A DNA stretch of 64,000 nucleotides from Haoranjiania flava (GTDB lineage Bacteria; Bacteroidota; Bacteroidia; Chitinophagales; Chitinophagaceae), in the NCBI RefSeq assembly GCF_025631005.1, contig NZ_JAOTPL010000004.1:1-64000 (forward strand), given 5' to 3'. This document shows positions 35,212 to 43,521 of the stretch, one piece after another (position 1 is the stretch's first letter; every line of letters starts with the position of its first letter). The notes beneath the pieces are model-generated. The model had not been told where the DNA came from, searched no databases, and saw only the letters and a list, made by a program, of their open reading frames with translations. The position numbers were made by a program, and so were the translations under genes.

Positions 35212-38142
35212 ATGGATATTAAATGCAAGATAACTTTAGTAGTATTTTTCTTAATTTTTAGTAATGCCAGAGCACAACTGTCAGTTTCAGACAGGAATAC
35301 AAGAAATTCTTTTGATATTACTACAGCAAATATTTTATTTGATGCTGATGATGAACTGTCTGTTAAACGTGCTATTCATCTATTTGCCGATGATATAGAA
35401 AGAGTATCAGGTAAAAAGCCAGCTCTGACCACTACAGTGTCTAAGGCGCACCATATCATTATCGCGGGCACGGTGGGTAAAAGCAAAGTGATTGAACAGC
35501 TAATGAAAAATCGCAAGCTTCATGTAAAAGAAATAGAAGGCCAATGGGAGAGGTATAAAATTCAGGTTGTTGATAATCCGTTTCCCAATGTGAAACAGGC
35601 ATTGGTTATAGTTGGGAGCGACAGGCGTGGTACGGCTTACGGTCTTTTTTCTATATCAGATGCTATCGGGGTTTCGCCCTGGTATTGGTGGGCAGACGTG
35701 CCCGTAAAGAAAAGGAATAATATTTTCCTGGATATAAAGCCTTATACCTCGCCTGCGCCTGCTGTTAAATACCGCGGCATTTTTATCAATGATGAAGATT
35801 GGGGTTTATTGCCCTGGGCAAAAAATACATTCGATCCTGAACTGAAAGACATAGGGCCTAAAACCTATGCAAAAGTTTTTGAATTGTTGCTCCGGTTGAA
35901 AGCTAATTATTTATGCCCTGCCATGCACGAGGCAAGCGGCGCATTCAATAAATATCCTGCTAATAAACTGGTTGCTGATTCATTTGGTATCGTGATGGGA
36001 AGCGTACACCCCGAGCCCTTGTTATTCAACAATGCCAGCGAATGGGACAAGAAGACAATGGGCGAATGGAATTACATGACCAATAAAGAAGGTATTTTAA
36101 AAGTCCTCGACAAACGCGTAAAAGAAAATTCGCCTTACGAAAATGTGTATACGCTGGCATTACGCGGCCTGCACGATAAAGCGATGACTGGGAATTATAC
36201 TTTGGAACAAAGAGTACAACTCGTGGGTCAGGCATTAAAAGATCAACAGGCAATCCTTAAAAAATATATAGATAAGCCGATTGAACAAATTCCGCAGGCA
36301 TTTACGCCTTACAAAGAAGTGCTGGATATTTATCTCAAAGGTCTGGAAGTGCCAGATGAAGTTACCATTGTATGGCCCGATGATAATTACGGCTATATGA
36401 AACAATTGAGCAACTCCAAAGAGCAAAAGCGTTCCGGTAGATCGGGAGTATATTACCATGCTTCATATCTGGGCATGCCTCATGATTACCTGTGGCTGGC
36501 TTCCACGCCGCCTTCGCTGATGTATGAAGAATTGCATAAAGCCTACAACACGGGCGCAGACAGGATATGGCTGCTGAATGCAGGCGATATCAAATCATGT
36601 GAATTTCCTGTCACCTTATTTTTGGATATGGCTTATGATATCAGCCAATTCAGTTTTGAAAATATAGCAGATTACCAGCCAAGCTGGCTGAGTTCTATCT
36701 ATGGAAAAAAATATTTTAATGACCTGAAAGAAATAACCAGGGAATACAATCGTCTTGCATTTTCACGTAAACCCGAGTTTATGGGTTGGGGTTATGAATG
36801 GAATACTTTTAAGCACGGACGTGAAAGGCCCACTGACACTGACTTTTCTTTTGCTAATTATGGCGAAGCAGAAAAGCGGATGACTGATTATCACCGTATA
36901 GGCGCTAAAGCCGAAAGCATATTGAATCAATTGCCAGAGGAGGAAAAAGCTTCTTTCTTTCAACTGTTATATTACCCTGTAAAAGGCGCTGAACTGATGA
37001 ATAAAAAATGGCTAACAGCACAGCAGAACAGGCTTTACATTGCACAGGGAAGGTCCGCCGCCAACTTATTGCGCGACCGCGTAAAGCATTATTACGATAC
37101 TTTGTATGAAATTTCCCACGATTATAATGACCTGATGAATGGTAAGTGGAAACGCATGATGTCTTTACGCCAGGGCGTTACTGCTTCTTATTTTGAACTG
37201 CCAAAGCTTGACTCTGTCAGCATTCCGGTATCATCCGCCATGAAATTATTTGTTGAGGGTCAGGAACCTTTAAAAGGTGTTACCAGTTATCATCAGTTAC
37301 CCGCCTTCAATAAATATATTGACAAAAAATATTTCATAGATATTTTTAACACAGGTATGGGATCATTTAACTGGTCACTGAAGGCTTCTCACGATTGGAT
37401 ACATGTGAATAAAACAAAGGGAACTGTAATACACGAAGAGAGGATATGGGTCTCTGTTGACTGGAATAAAGTTCCGGCAGGAGACAAGGTGGCTGGTGAG
37501 ATTGAATTCACCAGTGGAAATACAACAGAAAAAGTTTTGCTGTCTGTCTTTAACCCAACGCTGCCTTTACGTGCTGAAGTCAAAGGGTTATACATAGAAG
37601 ATAATGGTGTAATCTCTATTGCAGGCGCAGCCTTTCACCGCAAACGCGAAACGGATGAAATTAAAATGCAGATCATACACAACCTTGGTTTTGAAGATCA
37701 ATCGGTGATGATCGGCGATCCTGTTGCCAGGGTGCATAATCCCCGCGACAATAATTCCCCGGGTGTGGAATATGATTTTTATACTTTTCATCACGGCCCG
37801 GTTGATGTGTATACCTACGTATTGCCGGTTTTCCCATTGAGTTCCGATCGTGATTTTGGTTTTCACGAACAGGGTACTTCTCAAACAAGGTATGCTGTTT
37901 GTATTGACGATGGCCCTGTGGCTTTGCCTTCATCATCAGCGCCGGAGTATACGCAAGCGTGGTCAGATAATGTTTTGCGCAACGCGGCTATCAATAAATC
38001 TACATTTTACATTGATAAGCCCGGCAAGCATACACTTCATATCAAATGCGGCGATCCCGGTATGGTGATACAAAAAATCGTACTTGATTTTGGTGGTATG
38101 AAAAAGTCGTATCTTGGACCGCAGGTTACTAAAGTAAAATAG
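35212..38142 (+). CDS. GH115 alpha-glucuronidase, second of a tandem pair
   Basis: About 976 residues. The ATG at 35212 begins a compact signal (MDIKCKITLVVFFLIFSNARAQ); an ATG at 35191 is also possible, while 35188 is only a TTG. It aligns with the preceding GH115 almost throughout: DRRGTAYGLFSISDAIGVSPWYWWADVPVKK, KYRGIFINDEDWGLLPW, NNASEWDKKTMGEWNY, VTIVWPDDNYGYMKQLSN, and an identical ending around DFGGMKKSY. Insertions (for example around GWGYEWNTFKHGRERPTDTD) and local divergence suggest altered specificity after duplication. It is cotranscribed with its neighbours; the next gene is 57 bases downstream. Confidence 0.9.
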   Translation: MDIKCKITLVVFFLIFSNARAQLSVSDRNTRNSFDITTANILFDADDELSVKRAIHLFADDIERVSGKKPALTTTVSKAHHIIIAGTVGKSKVIEQLMKNRKLHVKEIEGQWERYKIQVVDNPFPNVKQALVIVGSDRRGTAYGLFSISDAIGVSPWYWWADVPVKKRNNIFLDIKPYTSPAPAVKYRGIFINDEDWGLLPWAKNTFDPELKDIGPKTYAKVFELLLRLKANYLCPAMHEASGAFNKYPANKLVADSFGIVMGSVHPEPLLFNNASEWDKKTMGEWNYMTNKEGILKVLDKRVKENSPYENVYTLALRGLHDKAMTGNYTLEQRVQLVGQALKDQQAILKKYIDKPIEQIPQAFTPYKEVLDIYLKGLEVPDEVTIVWPDDNYGYMKQLSNSKEQKRSGRSGVYYHASYLGMPHDYLWLASTPPSLMYEELHKAYNTGADRIWLLNAGDIKSCEFPVTLFLDMAYDISQFSFENIADYQPSWLSSIYGKKYFNDLKEITREYNRLAFSRKPEFMGWGYEWNTFKHGRERPTDTDFSFANYGEAEKRMTDYHRIGAKAESILNQLPEEEKASFFQLLYYPVKGAELMNKKWLTAQQNRLYIAQGRSAANLLRDRVKHYYDTLYEISHDYNDLMNGKWKRMMSLRQGVTASYFELPKLDSVSIPVSSAMKLFVEGQEPLKGVTSYHQLPAFNKYIDKKYFIDIFNTGMGSFNWSLKASHDWIHVNKTKGTVIHEERIWVSVDWNKVPAGDKVAGEIEFTSGNTTEKVLLSVFNPTLPLRAEVKGLYIEDNGVISIAGAAFHRKRETDEIKMQIIHNLGFEDQSVMIGDPVARVHNPRDNNSPGVEYDFYTFHHGPVDVYTYVLPVFPLSSDRDFGFHEQGTSQTRYAVCIDDGPVALPSSSAPEYTQAWSDNVLRNAAINKSTFYIDKPGKHTLHIKCGDPGMVIQKIVLDFGGMKKSYLGPQVTKVK

Positions 38143-38199
38143 GAAAGCGTATTAAAATCTGTAAGCCTTCAAGGTATATAGATTAATATTCACGTCTCA

Positions 38200-39699
38200 A
38201 TGATAAAAAAAGCTATTTATTTTCCCGGGTTAATGACAGTGCTGTTGTTATCCTGCAATCCACGTGCCGGCAGCAGCCTTTCTGCATCCGGACAACCAAA
38301 CATTCTTTTTATTGCTGTTGATGATCTTCGTCCCGAAACAAATGCTTACGGGAACTGCCACATGGTTACGCCTCACATGGACGCGCTTGCATCACAGGGC
38401 AGGTTATTCCTCAATCATTATGCAAATGTACCTACTTGCGGTCCCTCAAGGTTTACATTGCTCACGGGAAAATATCCGCAAACCAAAGCGCAGTTGTCAA
38501 ATGCAGTGTTTGAGCGGCTTACAGCAGGGAGACAAAGACAGGCATTGCCCGAGTCGATGGTTGAAGCCTTTCGCCGTAACGGATACACTACAATTGGTAT
38601 CGGCAAAATCAGTCATGCCGCCGATGGTAAAGTATATGGTTACAATCAACCGGTTTCAGACAAGATGGAATTGCCAAATAGTTGGGACAGTTTCCTGTTC
38701 GATGCAGGCAAATGGCAAACAGGATGGAATGCATTTTTTGGCTATGCAGATGGAAGCAACAGGCAGAGCAAGAATGGAGATGTAAAACCTTATGAATCCG
38801 CTCCTGTGGAGGATAATGGATATGTGGATGGGTTAACTGCCGATCTTGCAGTGAAACAAATCGAAGCCCTCAAAAGCAGCCCGTCGCCCTTTTTTCTTGC
38901 AGTCGGTTTTTTTAAACCGCATTTACCGTGGAATGCTCCTCAAAAGTATTGGGACCTCTATAAAGAAGACGAATTGCCGGTTTCGCCTGCAGCAGATCTT
39001 CCCGCTTTCGTGAACAATACAGGTTGGCATAACAGTGATGAATTTAATCAGTATAAAAAAGGCGAAGAAAGACCTTCTCTTAAAAACCCTGTATCAGCTC
39101 AGTATGCAAGAAAGCTGCGACATGCATACTATGCTTCCGTTAGTTACGTGGATGCGCAAATCGGGAAAGTTTTAGATGCGCTGAAAGAAAGCGGGTTAGA
39201 TAAAAATACGATTGTTGTTTTGTGGGGCGATCACGGCTGGCATTTAGGCGATCAGCGGGTTTGGGGCAAACACACTTTATCAGAATATGCTTTGAGAAGT
39301 GCATTGATTATACGTGCTCCCGGTATGAAAAAGTCAGGAACAGCTACCTCAGTAGTTGTTCAATCCGTGGATATTTATCCTACCTTACTGGAGCTTGCCG
39401 GCGTCAAACAGCCTTACCCGCTTGATGGTAAATCATTTCTACCATTGCTTAAAGAACCGCAGAGTAATACAGAAGGAAGGGCATATGGTTATTTCAACAA
39501 TGGGATCACACTGCGCACTAATCGTTACCGTATCACAAAATATTTCAGGAAACAGCAGCCGGTGATAGAATTATATGATTATACAAATGATCCCCTTGAA
39601 ACAAAAAATATAGCAAAAGAAAACCCTGAATTGGTCCGCCGGCTTCTGGCTTTGCTGGAAGCAGGAAACACAGGTTTATATAAACAACAAAAGATATAA
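38200..39699 (+). CDS. Sulfatase (S1 family, iduronate-2-sulfatase-like) lipoprotein
   Basis: 499 residues with lipobox LLLSC. It is a type I sulfatase: metal-binding DD in FIAVDDLRPE, and CGPSR with C80 as the residue converted to formylglycine, followed by FTLLTGKYPQ. Downstream are FLAVGFFKPHLPWNAPQKYWDLY, VVLWGDHGWHLGDQRVWGKHTLSEYALR with second metal ligands and the active-site Lys-His, and YDYTNDPLETKNIA near the end, all typical of iduronate-2-sulfatase-like proteins. Activity needs an anaerobic or aerobic sulfatase-maturing enzyme, not in this window. Its presence in an operon of GH115/GH43/GH127 genes is unusual for land-plant xylan and raises the possibility of a sulfated substrate. 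Confidence 0.9.
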   Translation: MIKKAIYFPGLMTVLLLSCNPRAGSSLSASGQPNILFIAVDDLRPETNAYGNCHMVTPHMDALASQGRLFLNHYANVPTCGPSRFTLLTGKYPQTKAQLSNAVFERLTAGRQRQALPESMVEAFRRNGYTTIGIGKISHAADGKVYGYNQPVSDKMELPNSWDSFLFDAGKWQTGWNAFFGYADGSNRQSKNGDVKPYESAPVEDNGYVDGLTADLAVKQIEALKSSPSPFFLAVGFFKPHLPWNAPQKYWDLYKEDELPVSPAADLPAFVNNTGWHNSDEFNQYKKGEERPSLKNPVSAQYARKLRHAYYASVSYVDAQIGKVLDALKESGLDKNTIVVLWGDHGWHLGDQRVWGKHTLSEYALRSALIIRAPGMKKSGTATSVVVQSVDIYPTLLELAGVKQPYPLDGKSFLPLLKEPQSNTEGRAYGYFNNGITLRTNRYRITKYFRKQQPVIELYDYTNDPLETKNIAKENPELVRRLLALLEAGNTGLYKQQKI

Positions 39700-39701
39700 A
39701 G

Positions 39702-41213
39702 ATGAAGATTTCACAATTTAAGAATTACTTAGTTATTGCATTTTGCGTTGCCGCTTTTCTTGTAAACGCACAAATACCCAACGTTCCAGGCGATTTTGCA
39801 GATCCTTCTGTGATCAAAGTTGGTGATACTTATTATGCCTCTGCCACCAGCAGCAACTGGTTGCCGGCATATCCTGTTTTGAAATCAAAAGATCTGAAGA
39901 ATTGGCAATGGACAACAAATATTTTTCCGGAAAAGCCTTCCTGGGCTGAACATTATTTCTGGGCGCCCGAATTGAGCTATGAAAATGGTAAAGTATACGT
40001 GTATTATACTGCACGCCGCAAGGGTGGAACGCTTGCCGTAGCTGTAGCAAGCGCCGACCGGCCTGAAGGCCCCTATACAGATCACGGGCCATTGGTAGAG
40101 CAGCCGATGGGTTCCATAGACGGTTTTCCCATGCGCGATGAAAATGGTAAATTATTTTTGATCTGGAAAGAAGATGGCAACAGCCAGCGCAAGCCAACCA
40201 TTATGTGGATACAGGAGATGAACGAGGAAAGAACACAGTTGCTTGGAGAAAGAAAGGAAATGTTCAGGGACACAGATAAGTGGGAGCGCAACCTGGTGGA
40301 AGGCCTCAGCATTCTCAGGCACAACAATTATTTCTATGCAATATATGCAGCCGCAGGATGTTGCGGTTCAGGATGTACCTACGCCACAGGCGTTGCGCGT
40401 TCGCGGTCTTTGCACGGGCCGTGGGAGAAGTATGATAAAAATCCGTTGCTCACAGAAGAAGGCGATTGGAAATGCCAGGGTCATGGCACCGCTTTTAAAG
40501 AAGGCGATAAATATTATTTCCTATACCACGGCTATCATAAAATGGGAGGCGTGTACACCGGCAGGCAGGGCCTGTTAAAAGAATTTCGCTTTACTTCGGA
40601 TAATTGGATCGAATTTGATAAAGGATTTATTTACAGCGAAAATAATTACCGGAGTAAGATACATTTTTCCGACAATTTTAATAAAAGAAAGCCTGGCGTA
40701 TCCTGGAACTGGTCAGTATTTCATGAGCCGGAAATTACAATTGCATCTAATAAATTAAATTTGTCAGTTGGCAGTGGTACTAAGCCCGCAGCCATTCTCG
40801 CTCAGAAAACGTACACGAAAAATTATAAAATGTCTGTAGATGTATTTCCGCGTAAAAGCAATACAGATGCGGGAATTACAATTATAGGCGATGATGATAA
40901 TTATGTAGCGGCAACGGTTAAAGTAAACAAATTATCATTGATTCATATGGCGAAAGGGAAAGAAACTGTAATAACAGAAGTGCCTGTCAGCAACAAAAGA
41001 AAGATCGGTTTACAAGTTACGGTTACAAATAGTACGGAGTTACAGTTTGCTGTAAAGGACGGCAATAATTTCAGGAATATTGGAAATATTATTTCAGGGA
41101 AACAGCTGCCGCCATGGGACAGGGCGCTGCGTGCGGGACTTATTGTAAAAGGAGATCGGCAGTCGAAAGGAGTTTTTGATAACTTTACATTGATTTCAAC
41201 AGGAGATTATTAG
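39702..41213 (+). CDS. GH43 glycosidase with C-terminal beta-sandwich
   Basis: A 503-residue secreted enzyme with a Sec signal (about 1-24, ending NAQ). The GH43 propeller spans about 25-320, with D34 (FADPSV), D140 (SIDGFPM) and E200 (LVEGLS) as the catalytic triad. Two Cys pairs (AAGCCGSGC) lie just after. Residues 330-503 form a concanavalin-like domain (DNFNKRKPGVSWNWS, AGITIIGDDDNY, GVFDNFTL), as in bimodular beta-xylosidase/arabinofuranosidase GH43s. The start codon is 2 bases after the sulfatase stop, so translation is coupled. The probable substrate is arabinose- or xylose-containing oligosaccharides. Confidence 0.9.
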   Translation: MKISQFKNYLVIAFCVAAFLVNAQIPNVPGDFADPSVIKVGDTYYASATSSNWLPAYPVLKSKDLKNWQWTTNIFPEKPSWAEHYFWAPELSYENGKVYVYYTARRKGGTLAVAVASADRPEGPYTDHGPLVEQPMGSIDGFPMRDENGKLFLIWKEDGNSQRKPTIMWIQEMNEERTQLLGERKEMFRDTDKWERNLVEGLSILRHNNYFYAIYAAAGCCGSGCTYATGVARSRSLHGPWEKYDKNPLLTEEGDWKCQGHGTAFKEGDKYYFLYHGYHKMGGVYTGRQGLLKEFRFTSDNWIEFDKGFIYSENNYRSKIHFSDNFNKRKPGVSWNWSVFHEPEITIASNKLNLSVGSGTKPAAILAQKTYTKNYKMSVDVFPRKSNTDAGITIIGDDDNYVAATVKVNKLSLIHMAKGKETVITEVPVSNKRKIGLQVTVTNSTELQFAVKDGNNFRNIGNIISGKQLPPWDRALRAGLIVKGDRQSKGVFDNFTLISTGDY

Positions 41214-41232
41214 GTATCATAACTTTTGTTCG

Positions 41233-41508
41233 ATGGTTAAAAACTTTTATTCATCTGCGTTTTTGCTCCATGTGCATGTATTGTATGCGCAAACTTCCCG
41301 GCGGGAAATACAACCTGGTAACAGCATCATCTGGCACATTGATCAGCGGCTCCCACACGCCGGTGATATGGAGATGCGCGGAAAAAAGGTCTTGTTATGG
41401 ATGCAGTATAGCGTTGACGAAAATCAGCAGTTGGAGATACATGTAATAACTTCAACCAAAAGAAATTATCTAATCAAAGATGGCGCTGCGGTTTCTGTAC
41501 GCTTGTAA
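41233..41508 (+). pseudogene. Short 91-residue ORF, probably the truncated 5' end of a larger gene
   Basis: It opens with a hydrophobic signal-like stretch (MVKNFYSSAFLLHVHVLYAQ), then PGNSIIWHIDQRLPHAGDMEMRGKKVLLWMQYSVDENQQLEIHVI, and ends abruptly after an unrelated-looking tail. The mature part resembles the beginning of large secreted glycosidase-type proteins, with a beta-rich stretch starting right after the signal, rather than a complete small protein. I infer a remnant left by deletion. It lies in-line in the operon, 19 bases after GH43 and 16 before the GH127-like gene. It could instead be a genuine small periplasmic protein. Confidence 0.5.
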
Positions 41509-41524
41509 ACAATAAATTCAGTGT

Positions 41525-43507
41525 ATGTACAAATTATTTTTTTTAAGCAGCTTTTTAATGTTCATTATCATGAATACGATGGCCCAGCATTCTTTCAAAT
41601 CCAATAGTATGTATAAAGAATTGCCACTCGGCGCCATTAAGCCGCAAGGCTGGCTGCATGAAATGCTGATGAGGCAAAAGCATGGATCAACCGGCAGGCT
41701 TGATGAATTGTACCCTTTGGTCATGAATAAGCGAAATGGTTGGTTAGGCGGTGATGGCGATCAGTGGGAGAGAGGCCCATATTGGATAGACGGCCTTGTG
41801 CCGCTTGCTTATATACTGAACGATAAAGAGCTGATAGCAAAAGCGAAGCCATGGATTGAATGGACTCTGCAAAGCCAGCGTGCAGACGGCAACTTTGGCC
41901 CTTCAAAAGATTATGGGCCGGAGGCTGGCATCCAGCGCAACAATAGCCTGGATTGGTGGCCCAAGATGGTAATGCTCAAGGTGCTGATGCAATATTATTC
42001 CGCCACGCGGGATAAAAGGGTTATTAAATTGATGACTGATTATTTTCGATATCAATTAAAGACCTTGCCGGAAAAACCGCTCGGGCATTGGACATCCTGG
42101 GCACATTACCGCGGTGGAGATAACCTGATGGCTGTTTATTGGTTGCATGATATTACCAAGGATGATTTTTTACTGGAGCTCGGTGATCTGATTCATCAGC
42201 AGACATTTGATTATACCCATGCATTTTTGCATACAGATCTTTTATCAACCAAAGGCAGCATTCATTGCGTAAATCTTGCACAGGGCTTTAAAGAGCCGGC
42301 AATTTATTATCAGCACCATCCGGACAAAAAATACCTGGAGGCCCTGGAAAAAGGTTATAATGATTTAATGAAGTTTAACGGTATGGCACATGGTTTATAT
42401 GGTGGCGATGAAGCCTTGCATGGCAGTGATCCTACGCAGGGCTCCGAACTCTGCTCGGCGGTAGAGATGATGTTTTCGATGGAAAAAATATTATCCATTA
42501 CCGGGGATAGTAAGTTTGCTGACCGGCTGGAGAAAATAGCCTTTAACGCTTTGCCGGCGCAGGTTTCAGATGATTTTATGAGAAGGCAGTATTTTCAGCA
42601 GGCTAACCAGGTAATGGCTACAAGGCATATCCGTAATTTTGATATAAACCATCATGGTACAGATGTATGCTATGGGTTGCTTACCGGCTATCCGTGTTGT
42701 ACAGCCAACATGCACCAGGGCTGGCCGAAGTTTACGCAAAACCTCTGGTATCAAACAGATCAGGGAGGCCTGGCAGCGCTCATTTACGCTCCTTCTGAAG
42801 TTACGGCAAAGGTTGCCAATGGCGTGCGTGTGACCATTGCAGAAGAAACTAATTATCCTTTTGAGGAAGAAATAAGATTTGTAATCAAAGATATTGAAGC
42901 CTATAAAAAAGCACAATTTTCCTTGCAGCTTCGTGTGCCTGAATGGTGTAGGGAAGCGCGTTTCAGGATTAATGGAAAGGAGTATACACCGGCAAAAGCA
43001 GCCAAAGTGGTAACGATTGATCGTGTATGGAGTAAAGGTGATGTGGTTGAATTAAGATTGCCGATGCATGTATATAAAAACCGCTGGCACGAAAATTCTG
43101 TTTCTGTTGAAAGAGGCCCTTTGGTTTATGCTTTAAAAATGCAAGAAAAAATTGTACAGGTAAAAAATACAAAAGACCCCTTGGTGTATGGCGATTCATA
43201 TGAAGAAGTTGTAACTCCTTCTCCCTGGAATTATGCATTGTTTAATAAAAATGAAGCAGATAATTTCAAAGTGGTAAAGCACAAACAGCCGGCAGCCTTT
43301 CCGTGGAACACCGCCAACGCGCCCATCTCCATTAAAACCGCGGCCAAACGTATTCCTTCCTGGAGTTTGTATAATGAAATGACGGGGCCAATTCCGTACA
43401 GCAATATTTATCAGATGGAAACCTCAGAAGATACAGAAGAGATAGAATTGATCCCTTACGGCTGTACGCAGCTGCGCATATCCCAATTCCCCTTACTTAG
43501 AAATTAA
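41525..43507 (+). CDS. GH127-like (DUF1680) putative beta-L-arabinofuranosidase
   Basis: A 660-residue protein with a Sec signal (about 1-20, ending MAQ). The fold is the beta-L-arabinofuranosidase (alpha/alpha)6 type: LPLGAIKPQGWLHEML, WLGGDGDQWERGPYWIDGLVPLAYIL, QRADGNFGP, and a conserved metal/thiolate set E308 and C310 (GSELCSAVEMM) with C391-C392 (YPCCTANMHQGWPKF). It diverges considerably from the GH127 at 21437: only the Cys/Glu motifs and C-terminal MHVYKNR...VSVERGPLVYAL correspond clearly, so it is another subfamily and its specificity may differ. It is part of the PUL 2 operon. Confidence 0.85.
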   Translation: MYKLFFLSSFLMFIIMNTMAQHSFKSNSMYKELPLGAIKPQGWLHEMLMRQKHGSTGRLDELYPLVMNKRNGWLGGDGDQWERGPYWIDGLVPLAYILNDKELIAKAKPWIEWTLQSQRADGNFGPSKDYGPEAGIQRNNSLDWWPKMVMLKVLMQYYSATRDKRVIKLMTDYFRYQLKTLPEKPLGHWTSWAHYRGGDNLMAVYWLHDITKDDFLLELGDLIHQQTFDYTHAFLHTDLLSTKGSIHCVNLAQGFKEPAIYYQHHPDKKYLEALEKGYNDLMKFNGMAHGLYGGDEALHGSDPTQGSELCSAVEMMFSMEKILSITGDSKFADRLEKIAFNALPAQVSDDFMRRQYFQQANQVMATRHIRNFDINHHGTDVCYGLLTGYPCCTANMHQGWPKFTQNLWYQTDQGGLAALIYAPSEVTAKVANGVRVTIAEETNYPFEEEIRFVIKDIEAYKKAQFSLQLRVPEWCREARFRINGKEYTPAKAAKVVTIDRVWSKGDVVELRLPMHVYKNRWHENSVSVERGPLVYALKMQEKIVQVKNTKDPLVYGDSYEEVVTPSPWNYALFNKNEADNFKVVKHKQPAAFPWNTANAPISIKTAAKRIPSWSLYNEMTGPIPYSNIYQMETSEDTEEIELIPYGCTQLRISQFPLLRN

Positions 43508-43521
43508 TTAAATTTATAATA

